Below are positions 1 to 9,258 of a stretch of 23,587 nt of DNA, piece after piece. A program made the translations under genes and the position numbers. The stretch spans positions 1-23,587 of the forward strand of contig JAUCBJ010005458.1 of assembly GCA_032718475.1 (NCBI GenBank), read 5' to 3'. Every line of letters begins with the position of its first letter. The stretch's first letter is position 1. The DNA is from Nemertoderma westbladi. Taxonomy: Eukaryota > Xenacoelomorpha > Nemertodermatida > Nemertodermatidae. The notes under the pieces were generated by a model. That model saw nothing but the letters and a program-made list of their open reading frames with translations, did no database searches and was not told the DNA's origin.

Positions 1-584
1 GTGGTGTCATCTGATCTATAAAAAAAGCCCTGACTAGTCGAACAAAGTGCCATTCTGTAGACCGAGCGCGCGAGCGGTATCTATACACACAGCACTTTCC
101 AACTATAACTGTTACGGCCTGCATACAGATTCACATACTATTAGGCCCCTGCGGCGCCGTACTGCCAGCCCGTGTAGAGGTGATAATAACTATTCAAATA
201 AACACAGGTACGGACGTAGGTAATATAATAATGATACGGTATTGATGCGTAACAGCATAATTCAGTCATCAGTAATGGAATGCCTAACACAGTAGTGCAG
301 TGCACAGCACATACCACATTCCAGCATACAGAATAATACACTATATTACCGGATAAGTAGTGCCAGAGTACTGCAGTACTGAAATAGAAGTGCACTCACT
401 GGCTGGCACTTAAAATTTTCGACTGACAAATTGGCCATTTTGGAAAATACCACAATTTTATAAAACTTGCCATTGAAATCAGCACATTCTAAAACCTCTG
501 TAGCCAAACTATAAGGCCAAATTACCAGTTTTGGCTATTTGAAAATTTCGAGCTACTTGTAATTTTGGTGCTCTTTTAGTGTCT
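1..584. other. Non-coding, no recognised element
   Basis: I see no exon, RNA gene or known repeat here. The short antisense open frame at 141-395 is rich in Tyr, Cys and Val, has no domain and looks like chance. The stretch 410-570 is rich in short A/T runs and repeated GGCCA/TTTTGG words, but I could not define a repeat unit. Confidence 0.5.
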
Positions 585-597
585 ATTATAAAATAAA
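585..597 (+). repeat. Target-site duplication, left copy (SINE)
   Basis: The 13-mer ATTATAAAATAAA here is repeated exactly at 863-875, on the other side of the tRNA-derived SINE. A perfect 13-bp direct repeat at both edges is the mark of target-primed reverse transcription. Confidence 0.85.
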
Positions 598-862
598 TTT
601 AAGCAGTAGCTTGGTCTAGTGGTGACATTACTGTGCTTCCGATTAGGGAGCCCGGGTTCGATCCCTAGATGGGGCAGCACTGTTTGGGCACAGTGCTTTA
701 AATGCTGCAGCCTAGCCCAACCCCGGCTTTCATCCTTCAGTGGTCGATAAATGGGAACCAAGGCAACTTGGGAAACAGAGTGGAAGGGTTTACTGTGGAA
801 GATCACCCATGGTGGTGAACAGGCATTCCTTGGCTTAACGAGCCTAAAAGATTCTCCCATTC
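598..862 (+). mobile_element. tRNA-derived SINE, complete copy
   Basis: The head holds an RNA polymerase III A box (TAGCTTGGTCTAGTGG, from about 607) and, about 40 nt later, a B box (GGTTCGATCCC, about 655-665), the spacing of a tRNA gene. The tRNA-like head runs to about 675 and is followed by a tRNA-unrelated body of some 185 bp. No long poly-A tail is present. A perfect 13-bp direct repeat flanks the element, so its limits are well fixed. The body's 3' part recurs in inverted orientation at 2902-3015, which shows a dispersed family. SINEs of this type encode no protein and depend on a LINE for transposition. I do not recognise the named family. The antisense open frame at 576-860 is a shadow of this element. 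Confidence 0.85.
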
Positions 863-875
863 ATTATAAAATAAA
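863..875 (+). repeat. Target-site duplication, right copy (SINE)
   Basis: Exact second copy of ATTATAAAATAAA (see 585-597). It bounds the SINE on its 3' side. Confidence 0.85.
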
Positions 876-2125
876 CAATGAAGATTTTATTTTAATTTCG
901 CTTTCGATTACTAATAATTAATTTGACTAACCAAAAAGCATATGGTTTAATGGTTATACCAAAGTCTTGAAAAGTGATGTATTTTGAGTAATTTTATCAT
1001 TCCGAAAAGTGCTGATATGGCATGGGTGCCAAGAACTCCTCATATCTCGAAAACTACTGTACTGGAGCTATTAAATTTTTATTTGTCTCATCTGAAAGAG
1101 GACATAATTTTAGTTAGGGACAAGTACTTTCTACGCGCCTGACATGTTGTTTCAGGGGTTTTATCCAAGAGAAATAACTGGCCCACTAAATTTAGGTGCT
1201 TTGCAGCAGCTTGGCGGGTCGTATCTATAGTAGGTCATGATATGTTCAGACTTTTGAAAGACTATGTTATGTGTACTGTACAGTACACAAAGTTTGGTGT
1301 AATTTTATCAAAGATTGACTGATTTAGTATCCTTCAAACATTAGCCGACAGACAGATAATAACGGTTTAAATAGCGGTATTGTACTGTAGAGTAAGTACC
1401 GGTATGCAACAACAAATATTAGTCTATTAAAGAAAATTAATATTGCACTTATTGGACTTATTCATTGTACTCAATGCATGTGCATCAACTAAAGTATAGG
1501 CCCCTACTGAGATATCCCTGGGACCATGGCCAATCAATCGCACTAGGTTGTTCGCGCTTTTAGACCTTTAACAGTTTAACCTGTTAATTGATGTGTCTTA
1601 TATTGTCTGACAAGCCCGCACAAAATATGACCACAGTAGAAGCCAGTCTAGCGCGGCGTATGACCCAGTGTGTGTGGGAGACTGAATTCTATCAGCGGGT
1701 GTGGGATACGCTACTTCCTATTATTCGATTGATTTCTACTATATAATCTCCAAAAACTATGTTTATTTTCAGGGCAATATCAACAGTTCCTTAAGGTGCT
1801 GCGCTTTAAATATCAGACAGAGTTATGACTTACAATAATTACAATGATTGTTTATAGATTGCTTCCTTTTACATTACTTTTGGACGCTCTGTCTGTGGTT
1901 TAATACTAATTTAATTGTATCCTTTATAAGTATACCTCCTTATGTACAGTACTCATCGGCGATAATTATAAAACTGCCGGAGAAATACCTATTGGATTCA
2001 CTTATTTACACCAAAGGTACTACTGTACAAGTATCGGGAACAGGGAACAGACATCTGTTTTGCCTTGTGTCCAGTTTCACAGCAGCCAATCCAATTATTT
2101 TTGTTTTTATTCGATTACTCTGTGA
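876..2125. other. Non-coding upstream sequence (probable intron)
   Basis: No recognised gene lies here. A 20-bp perfect palindrome centred on TGTACA sits at 1270-1289. If the exon at 2128-2271 begins inside TM4 as proposed, this stretch is the preceding intron, whose donor should lie in or before the window. I looked for the DRY/ICL2 coding segment upstream and found none. The open frame at 1848-2135 overlaps the splice acceptor in another frame and has no domain. Confidence 0.5.
1270..1289. repeat. 20-bp perfect palindrome
   Basis: TGTGTACTGTACAGTACACA equals its own reverse complement. The words TACTGTA and GTACAGT recur throughout the window (for example 8920-9000), so this may be a local low-complexity effect and not a binding site. 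Confidence 0.6.
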
Positions 2126-2127
2126 AG

Positions 2128-2271
2128 GTTTATAGCGTTCGTGTTCAACTTACCGGAACTGCTCTATGCGGATACCTACTATTTGGCAGAAGGCGACTAC
2201 ACAGTTTGTTACTTGGAATGGCCAGACGCAACGGTCAATGGTAGTGCAGTGCAGTCCATAATGGGGTTCCG
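2128..2271 (+). CDS. Tachykinin-receptor-like GPCR, exon covering the end of TM4 and ECL2
   Basis: Class A peptide GPCR, a plasma-membrane receptor. The frame reads the end of TM4 (FIAFVFNLPELLY), then extracellular loop 2 with the disulphide cysteine in TVCYLEWPD. Tachykinin receptors have the same C-x-x-E-W-P spacing after that Cys. The acceptor AG at 2126-2127 follows a T-rich tract (about 2097-2120). The exon's first G can complete a split TG|G codon, giving Trp4.50; the TM4 proline then lies nine residues later, as in human TACR1 from memory. The exon ends CG|GTAAGT (donor 2272-2277), phase 2, which matches the phase-2 start at 8735, so the junction codon becomes CGA (Arg). It is 144 nt and shorter at its 5' end than the vertebrate TM4 exon, which implies an extra or shifted intron. 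An in-frame TGA just upstream (2123-2125) excludes read-through. The exact acceptor is inferred. Confidence 0.78.
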
Positions 2272-2901
2272 GTAAGTAACAAACACTACAGTATAATATA
2301 CCTAAATTAAATAGTATGTTCTAGAATATTTTCTTGTGTAAAATATGGGCGATTTAAAACTTTATTCCAAAATTGTAACCTTACTCAATGCCGTTAACAG
2401 CGAGTTGTTATTTAGCACTTTACAACTTTAGAGGATTTTACAGTAAAGCACTCGGATCATCTAATCACACTGTAAAGTGCGACTTTACACACAAGTATGT
2501 AAAATAGTTATTACTGAATGGAGATATTAATGTATAGCGAATCATATTCATGGAATACAATCTGAAATGCTAATTCAGATGAGGCATTTGCTATACCTTG
2601 ACACAATTTATGCGCTATGCAACTGCTGAAGTGACATGATATGTTGCAATGGGTTAATGGGTTTGCTGACTAGTTTACGCAACATCCATTTTACTTTGAC
2701 AAACTTGGATCGCAGAACACACACACCCTTACTTGTAATCTCCATAAACCGTATTTATAGGGGATAGCGGTGTAGGTCAGTCTGAGCAGACATGGTTCCT
2801 GTGAGATTATCAACCAATAATCTGTAACATGCACTTTGGCGAGCTTAAATGTCGCCTTAGAACATCAAATTTGAACTTCTATTTTTGAATGTAAATGGGA
2901 T

Positions 2902-3015
2902 ATTCTTTTAGGCTCTAATCCAAAGAATGCCTGTTCACCACCATAGGTGATCTTCCACAGAAAACCCTTCCACTCTGTTTCCCAAGTTGAATTGGTTCCC
3001 ATTTATTGGCTAGGC
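2902..3015 (-). mobile_element. SINE fragment, same family as 598-862
   Basis: This is the reverse complement of the body of the SINE at 598-862. It shares the words GGTGATCTTCCACAG, AACCCTTCCACTCTG and TTTCCCAAGTTG with that element's complement. The tRNA-like head is missing, and about 25 bp are deleted between ATTTAT and TGGCTAGGC. No clear target-site duplication was found. Confidence 0.8.
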
Positions 3016-3454
3016 TTTTCTTTTTGTTAAGTTCAAATAGAACAATCAGGGGGGGGGACTAATTAACTAAAAACTAACTGTAACCAAAATGTTGATTAAT
3101 GCTTATTTTCGAAAATTATTTTAAAAAACGGATTTTTGCCAAATTTAGATAGATTTTGCCAATTTTGACTAAAAATTGACACATTTTGTTAAATATTTCA
3201 GTTATAAAAAAGTGGTAATAGGGGGTGTTAATCACCCAGTCATCATTCATGCCCAAATTTCACGCGAATTGGTTCATTTTTAGAAAAGCCTTTGCATTTT
3301 GAAATTTAAATTTGTATTCTTCTGAAAACGCATTTAAAGTTTAGGCTTAGGGTAATTTTGTCCATTGAAATGTTGGAATGCACACAACCCCTCTGATAAA
3401 TATGTTGCCAGGGTTTTTCGTGTCGGTGGTGTCATTTATAACGTCATTACTCAT

Positions 3455-4140
3455 TTGACAGAGTAATGTCTCTCTGTCATTGCTGTCTGTCGTCTGTCAG
3501 TCAAAGTATAACCGATAGCTGAACAAACAAGCAGATAATGTAGGTGACAAACACGAAAACTGACATCGGAAATGAAATCCCCCATAACAAAATTTTTAGC
3601 TAGTTGGTATACATTCCTATTACTTTGACAGACAGATCGGTGGACAGACAATAAAACAGACATAGTAGGTTTTGTTAAAAGTGAAAACTGACGTCGGAAA
3701 TGAAATCAGCAACAAAGATAACCCCAATAACAAAACTGTTGTCTAGCTGGAATGCTTTTCTTATATTTTGACAGACATTCAGACGGACTTACATACAGAC
3801 CGACAATCAGACATAATAGACTTCACTAAAAATGAAAACTGACTTCGGAATTGAAATCAGCGACCAAAAAAACCACAATAAAAAAGTTTTAGCTAGGTGA
3901 TATGACCTACTTATATTTTGACAAACTGATCGTCAGACACACACAGACTGACTGACAGACAGACATAGAGACGTGATAATTCTTGTTCAAAGTGAAAACT
4001 GACGTTTGTAATGAAATCAGCAACCAGGGAAACCCCTATAACATAACTTTTAGCTACAAAGAATGCTTTTGTTATATTTTGACAGACAAATCGTCAGATA
4101 CACAATCCCAGACAGACAGTTTTCACAGACATTTACACAG
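3455..4140 (+). repeat. Tandem array of ~130-160-bp units, left arm of an inverted pair
   Basis: Each unit begins GAAAACTGAC (3555, 3683, 3834, 3993; spacings 128, 151 and 159). It continues with GAAATGAAATCAGC, an AACAAAACTTTTAGCTA-like block, TTATATTTTGACAGACA and a run of CAGACAGACA words. Units are diverged, so the array is old. The short open frames here (3451-3663 antisense, 3983-4165 sense) are translations of these units. The opposite-orientation arm lies at about 4340-4830. Confidence 0.75.
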
Positions 4141-4339
4141 AGTAAGACCACAGAGTTTCACCTAGAAAAGGGGTTAACTGGTCAAAGTCACATTTCGAGA
4201 AAAACGCAGTTAAAGTTCTAGATGATTAAAGGGGGGCTCACAAATTCCGAAAAAAATGTCGAATTTTCATTCCTGGTGCAGATTTTTATGAGGATTTCAA
4301 CCATATGTTAATAGCTAATGAAGTTGAAAAGTTATGAGT

Positions 4340-4830
4340 GATAATATTATTCTTGCATTGTGTAAATGTCTGTGAAATCTGTCTGTCTGGGATTTTGTTT
4401 CTGACGGTTTGTCTATCAAAATATAACAAATCATTATTTCTAGCTAAAAGTTTTGTTAAGGGGGATTTCCTAGTCGCCGATTTCATTCCAAACGAAAGTT
4501 TTCACTTTTAACGAAAACTATTATGACTCTATGTCTGTCTGTCAGTCTGTCCGTTCAACGAACTGTCTGTCAAAATATAAGGATATAATACCACCTTGCT
4601 AAAACTTATTTGTTGTAGTTTTCCTGGTCGCTGATTTCATTTCGGAGGTCAAGTTTTCATTTTTAGCGATCTCCATTGAGTCTGTCTGTCGGTTTGTCTG
4701 TCAAAATATCAGGAAAGCATTCCATATAGCTAAAAGTTTTTTTAATGGGGTTATCCTGGTTGCTGATTTAATTTCCGACGTCAGTTTTCATATTTTACTG
4801 TAACCTACCGGTGGTTCTGCCAAAGTAATA
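4340..4830 (-). repeat. Tandem array, right arm (inverted copy of 3455-4140)
   Basis: The same units occur in reverse complement. GTTTTCA-ending unit starts lie near 4498, 4651 and 4783, each followed by TCTGTCTGTC runs and TCAAAATATAAC. The words TGTAAATGTCTGTGAAA and CTGTCTGTCTGGGATT mirror 4110-4140. Together the arms form a long imperfect fold-back with a spacer of about 200 bp. The antisense open frame at 4286-4486 is a shadow. Confidence 0.7.
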
Positions 4831-5040
4831 GGCAGACAGACAGACTGTCTGAATCCCAAACTTTATTGCCCAAACTTCAGATTCTTTATAAACGAATGAC
4901 AAACTTTTTTCAAACTTTTGTTACAATTATTACACATTTTTTACTTAATTTACATTAATACATTTACTTAATACACATTTACTTAATTCGTATAATAATT
5001 AACATTATTTTACTCTGATCTAGAAAAGGGGTTAACTGGT

Positions 5041-5321
5041 TTATGGATTTTAGATGGACATAGCGATTTCAATTACATTAACTAATTACATTAAAATAAC
5101 ATTTAAGGCAAGTGTTATAGCTCATTGGACGCGACAGGAGGGGGATACTGGACGCAAATCCCATCTTGGCGAATTAATATCCGCCTCAATGTTAAATTCT
5201 CAATTTAGGAAAAGGAGCAGGTTACAGTGGCACGTTATTTTAACCAAAACAATAAACTAAATGCAACAGAACAGGTTATAGTTTTATTCTAGAGAGTATT
5301 CAGCTGTTATTTGCGTCCAGT
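5041..5321. other. Interior of the inverted-repeat element, no gene supported
   Basis: A 68-codon open frame (5054-5260) has no recognisable domain and lies between inverted-repeat ends, so I do not call it a gene. The word TACTGGACGCAAAT (about 5147-5160) recurs inverted as ATTTGCGTCCAGT (5309-5321) next to the poly-C run, which adds to the fold-back character. Confidence 0.45.
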
Positions 5322-5344
5322 CCCCCCCCCCCCCCCCCCCCCCC
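5322..5344 (+). repeat. Poly-C run of 23 bases
   Basis: Uninterrupted C homopolymer. Length accuracy depends on the sequencing and assembly method. It may form a G-quadruplex on the opposite strand. Confidence 0.9.
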
Positions 5345-5434
5345 TTAAACGCATTGGAAAGGTAAATAAAATCTCGATTAGCTTTTAATCACTCAAAATC
5401 GACAAGATGACCCGTTAACCCCTTTTCTAGGTGA

Positions 5435-6109
5435 CACGCCATATAGCCTGTGTAAGCCTACTATTATCTGCCAAGCCAATAGCCCGGCGTTTTAATGAGA
5501 TTGGCATTATTAGATTAATCATATCACAAAAATATGACAAACTGTCTGTGGTTCACGCAGTATGATACTATTCACTCAAACTCGTGTTTCATTATTGCTT
5601 ACTCTGATCCGAGCATTAAAGATAAAATCAGTATCTTGGCAACAACACGTCGATAGGACTACCTACTGTTGTGCTGGTGGCCTCGAATAATCCGGTTTTC
5701 CACCTCGCGCGAAATAAGGAAGGAATAGGGCTAATCCATAGCACTACTCGTAATGACTTCCAATGGAGTGGCTGTTGAAGGAAATTTAAATCATATCGAA
5801 TAATGGCCGGCGGACGTTAGATGATTTCATTATCATGGTTATCCTGTTCCGGGGTACATACATACATCCAATCTCAGAATAAATTATGTGTAGCCCTACT
5901 ACAATCACTCAATAGGGTTGGTGCACCAAACAATTGTTTGGCTAGAAACAATTGAATGAGAAGTGGCGAGGCCCATGTGCGTTTTTTGTTGCGGCGCGAA
6001 GAAATTTCAGATAAATACTGTTTTAGTTAACGCGAAAGGAAAATTTAATAAAAACAAGCGCGAAATCGCGCAAAGGTCCGCGTCCACTAACGCATGAAGT
6101 CTCTCCTTG
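5435..6109. other. Non-coding intronic sequence
   Basis: No frame, RNA gene or repeat family that I recognise lies here. Several CG-rich words (GGCGCGAAG, CGCGAAAGG, GCGCGAAATCGCGC) occur at 5990-6080; GCGCGAAATCGCGC can form a small hairpin. Confidence 0.45.
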
Positions 6110-6110
6110 A

Positions 6111-6214
6111 ACGGCTTACTACCAATACAACAAAAAATCATTCACCGAAATGGGGGATTGAACTCGGTACCTAGAGGTTCCAAGTCCCACGCTCTATCAC
6201 TACTACTAGGCTAC
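6111..6214 (-). mobile_element. tRNA-derived SINE-like head
   Basis: Read on the - strand, TAGCCTAGTAGTAGTG resembles an A box and is followed by ATAGAGCG. GAGTTCAATCCCC (- strand of about 6153-6166) is a B box about 40 nt later. The A-box-like part overlaps the trinucleotide tail of LINE copy 1, which abuts here, so the exact border cannot be set. The 5' acceptor stem of a functional tRNA is not formed, so I call a tRNA-derived repeat and not a tRNA gene. Confidence 0.5.
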
Positions 6215-7951
6215 TAGAATCGGCATGCTGCATTGCAGCTGCATTTTTAAGAATGCTGTGCCGGCTTGTCGACAAAATTCCGCCGCCACAACTCCCTATC
6301 ACCCATGACATTTGCGAGATTATCCGCATCTTCAAGGCCAGTGTCCTTTAAGATGCGTCTCAAGAAAGTCAAGGGCTGTCCACCATGCTTATTCACTCCA
6401 TGGGGCTGCCAAAGCACAAGATTATGCACTGGCTGGTCCTCACGGCGAAAGCAATGTCCTACAAAGCGGAGGCGATTTTCGGTGTCAAGGCGGTGTCAAG
6501 CTTGGGGGAACCAATGAGACACCTCCAATGTTATATAGTGTCTGGTTGGAGATGTGTGCATTGTACTTGACACAATGAACTCGGCGTAGCATTCTTGTGA
6601 ATGTGCCATCCAGAGATTTGGTGTCCTCAGCAGTTAGAGCCCAGCATGGACTCCCATAGAGGAGTACTGGAACTACTGCTGCTCTAAATAATCGGACCTT
6701 AAGTTTCCGATTAATTCTCGTTGACTTCCAAATCCTGGAAAGCCTATTCAAGGCTGCCCATGCCTTTCCCTTACTTATTCGAAGGTCCTCACCTGACTTC
6801 CGGATCCATGATCCCAGGTAACAGAAGTCATCCACATGCTCAAGCATTCCATCTTTTGAGCTTATGCTCATCCGATCAGAGACTTGCTGAGACTTTCAAA
6901 GTTAACTGTCAAAATTTTGGTCTTTCTGGAGTTAATAAAAAGACCAACACTAGAAGCAGCATGTTCTAATGAGCTGAAAAGCCGTTAGGCTTCCTCTAAT
7001 GATTCTGGGAGTACTCCTAAGTCATCAGCAAAGTCTAGATCAGTTAGGTACTTTGCAGGATCTCCGCGACTTCTGGAGCCAGTAGGTGGAGTTAGCATCA
7101 CCCCATCATCATTATGATGATCTAAGGGCATGCAACCACAATTATGAACAATAATGGCGCAAGTGTGTCTCCTTGGAAGACTCCCCATAATACTTCAAAT
7201 GGTTCTGTGTCACCATCAACAGTAGACACAAATGTTGTCGAACCATCGTATACTGATCTGATTGCTGCAATAATTTCATCACGAATCCCATATAATGAAA
7301 GTATGCTGAACATACGTGAGCGAGAGAATGAATCAAAGGCCTTAAAGAAGTCAACAAAGATAACAGCCAGATGCCTGTCTTTCTTTTTTGATAACTCTTC
7401 AATTATCCTTCAAAGTGCCAAAATGGGCTCCATGGTCCCACGATCCTTACGGAACCCATTCTGATTTCCACGGAGCAGTCTCTCAATGGGATCCCTGATG
7501 CGATTTAATAGAATTCTATTGTATAGCTTTGCAGCAATCGAGATCAATGAGATTCCCCGAAAAGAACCATAGAGTGTTAGGTTTCCCTTCTTGGGAACTG
7601 GCACCAACTTATTTGTTTTCATTTCTTGTGGGACTCTTGTTGTTCGGTACATGTCTACTATGATGGGATAGATGAGCTTTAAACACTCAGGTATTTTAAA
7701 GACCTCAGGGGGAACACCATCTACTCCACTGGCACGATTGGTCTTATGCTCTTTGCAGCAGCCTTTACTTCTGCAAAAGAGATATCGCCAATGGGAATAT
7801 CTGGGAGTACAGACTCAATCACTTTTACTTCTATAAAGTTATCAGGCAATACCCTGTCATTATTGAGGAGCTTTTCAAAGTGGGCCTTCCAACCATTGAG
7901 GCGATCGGCTGGTGATTCTGTCCCTTGGTGGTTGGTTGGCTTTTCCGCCCA
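6211..7951 (-). pseudogene. RTE/BovB-like LINE copy 1, decayed reverse transcriptase
   Basis: Non-LTR retrotransposon, antisense to the host gene. In - strand order it shows the linker WKAHFEKLLNN (about 7890), the RT start GFRKDRGTMEPILAL, an AFDS motif-A segment, the motif-B block QGDTLAPLLF, and the active-site block LDFADDLGVL (about 7030-7050). The C-terminal domain follows (LLYGSPCWALT, about 6650), ending PAQHS before a stop near 6250. Reading passes through several frames. Compared with copy 2 it has lost 13 bp near 7134 and 1 bp near 6890, and differs around 6485. The endonuclease domain is absent. The 3' tail is an imperfect CTA/TAG trinucleotide run. RTE-like assignment rests on RT and C-terminal style and was not tested by phylogeny. 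It cannot make an active protein. Confidence 0.85.
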
Positions 7952-8065
7952 GCTACTACTACGCTCTACCAACTGAGCTACTGGAGCCGCTAATACCAAT
8001 ACCGATCTGGAAATTAACAACACCAACAACGGTGTGAATACTAGAGGTCTCGCTACGCGGACCTA
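7950..8065 (-). mobile_element. tRNA-like (A-box) piece upstream of LINE copy 1
   Basis: The - strand of 7963-7984 reads AGTAGCTCAGTTGGTAGAGC, a near-perfect tRNA D-arm and A box. It is preceded by GCGGCTCC and followed by GTAGTAGTAGCTGGGCGG. No B box (GGTTCRANYCC) follows at tRNA spacing, so this is not a tRNA gene. In translation it gives the stretch APVAQLVERSSS, fused in frame to the LINE linker, so the junction lies near 7951. It may be part of a SINE or of a composite LINE leader. Confidence 0.5.
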
Positions 8066-8734
8066 AAAATTCGGCTGTGTATGAATTTAGCTTGAATATT
8101 ATTATTATACTGTATAATCCGCATAAAGTGGACAAGAATTTTCGAAACTTTCAAATACAGATTCAAGTGATCTCAATCATTTCATACTGTATGTATGGTT
8201 TATTGATATGTTATGTAAATAATATGTCTCTGATGAACTTTTTGACACTCAAATTGATTAATTTCATTCAAACGAAATTATATTTCTAATAGTTTGTTAA
8301 TTAATTGGTAATTAATAAATACCCACAGGCTGACCTAATGTACCATCGAACAACTAACAAACTACAGTACAGTATTTAATGAACCTGGCGCTAACGGATA
8401 ACTAAAAGGAAGCAGAATATTAATTATGAAGGCGGATGTGATACGGAAGAGAAGTAATCGTATTGGGAATACTATTGTCCTGAACATTTGTTCTGGGCTA
8501 ATGTTCCAGACTGTTCCAGACTAATGACGTTTGGGAAATGATGAAAGCTTTCTTTGCTTAATTGCAGCATGTAATATGCAGTAGATTGTATCGTAGAAAT
8601 TGTAAAACAGACAGCAGGCCTACATGCAGTGGACCCTAAGCTATTTAATTTTAAAAAAAATACAATAAATCCAAAACTATAAATCTCCTAACCTTTTCAT
8701 TGCTGATATATAATCCTACAATTATTTTGTTTAG
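8066..8734. other. AT-rich intronic sequence ending in a splice acceptor
   Basis: No gene is supported. The last 20 bases contain the T-rich tract and TTTAG acceptor (AG at 8733-8734) of the next exon. The open frame at 8077-8289 is rich in Ile, Leu and Tyr because of base composition and has no domain. Confidence 0.5.
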
Positions 8735-8885
8735 ATTTGCGATGGCGCGGATCTTTATGATCTACTTTATCCCTCTGTTCATCATCGGGATTTGCTACAC
8801 CATCGTCGGGTTTAAACTGTGGGGATCCGTCCCGCCAGGGGTCACATCTAACAGATACGAGGAACAACTTCTGTCGAAACGGAAA
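8735..8885 (+). CDS. Tachykinin-receptor-like GPCR, TM5-ICL3 exon
   Basis: The exon reads TM5 and the start of intracellular loop 3: FAMARIFMIYFIPLFIIGIC, then YTIVGFKLWGSVPPG, then VTSNRYEEQLLSKRK. The conserved TM5 proline (YFIPLF) and tyrosine (CYTIV) are present. Against the matching human TACR1 segment, recalled from memory, it aligns without gaps over 50 residues with about 24 identities, including YTxVGxxLW, the PG pair and RYxEQ-x3-KRK. It is 151 nt, starts in phase 2 (AG|A) and ends in phase 0 (AAA|GTTAGT). I recall the same length and phase for exon 3 of vertebrate tachykinin receptor genes. The loop contacts the G protein. The frame stays open past the donor to 9035, but family sequence stops fitting at KRK, so the splice is preferred. 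A related family such as NPFF/SIFamide receptor is possible but fits less well. Confidence 0.88.
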
Positions 8886-9258
8886 GTTAGTCAATGTCAA
8901 CGTCGTATATTCACAAATGTGTACAGTACAGTCATTGTCTACTGTCTGTCTACTAACAATACCTACTGTACAATACTAACAGTAGGACTACTACAGTATA
9001 TTGGGGGTAGATCGATTAAGTTTGTAGAGTATTAAAATTGATCTTTCTTGTTTGACATATATTATTTACTGTAATTCTCAGTTTTTTCAAATCAGATTTA
9101 TGCTTTACTGCTTTAAGCTCCATATACTAAGAACAGAAGTAAGATCAAACCCTGTTCTTCGATCAAACTAATTGATATTTGATATTTTCCCCGACCGGCT
9201 ACCACATCTATATATACCTATACAATATACAACCACATCTGCAATAATACAAAAATAA
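8886..9258. other. Start of the next intron
   Basis: It begins with the donor GTTAGT. I searched for the TM6 exon (a phase-0 start, a V-x-K-M-L-like block and F-x-x-C-W-x-P) here and downstream and did not find it, so this intron probably continues beyond the window, at least 14.7 kb. It contains repeated TACTGTA/TACAGTA words at 8925-9000. Confidence 0.55.

Larger units (their letters stand above)
4158..5434. mobile_element. Possible DNA-transposon-like element with terminal inverted repeats
   Basis: The 27-nt left end at 4158-4184 (core CTAGAAAAGGGGTTAAC) is repeated in reverse complement at 5408-5434 with one mismatch. A third copy of the end, 21 nt in the left orientation, sits inside at 5020-5040. 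A shorter element of about 411 bp (5020-5430) is therefore an alternative reading, as is nested insertion. No transposase frame is present, so this would be a non-autonomous element. Flanking duplications were not convincing. The left end abuts the tandem array, and the interior includes that array's inverted arm. Confidence 0.5.
2272..8734 (+). other. Intron between the two GPCR exons (6463 bp)
   Basis: It starts GTAAGT and ends TTTTGTTTAG, both good splice signals. It is filled with repeats annotated separately: a SINE fragment, an inverted tandem array, a terminal-inverted-repeat element, tRNA-like pieces and LINE copy 1. The LINE is antisense to the host gene. The parts not covered by a repeat (2278-2901, 3016-3455, 5435-6110, 8066-8734) show no coding signature that I can support. 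Confidence 0.7.

Noticed and set aside
602-675. Functional tRNA gene
   Set aside because: A and B boxes are good, but it is joined to a repeated body and flanked by a target-site duplication, so it is a SINE head.
1848-2135. 95-codon open frame as a gene
   Set aside because: It overlaps the GPCR exon start in another frame, lacks a domain and is hydrophobic because of T-rich composition.
7950-7990. tRNA gene on the - strand
   Set aside because: Only the D-arm/A-box part is present; no B box or acceptor stem follows.
6247-8029. Intact reverse transcriptase gene
   Set aside because: Several frameshifts and a 13-bp deletion relative to copy 2, and no endonuclease domain.
8225-8260. Hammerhead ribozyme (CTGATGA word at about 8231)
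   Set aside because: The conserved GAAA partner and the helices are missing.
8886-9035. Continuation of the GPCR exon past 8885
   Set aside because: The frame stays open, but after KRK the residues no longer resemble TM6, and a GTTAGT donor lies exactly at the expected border.
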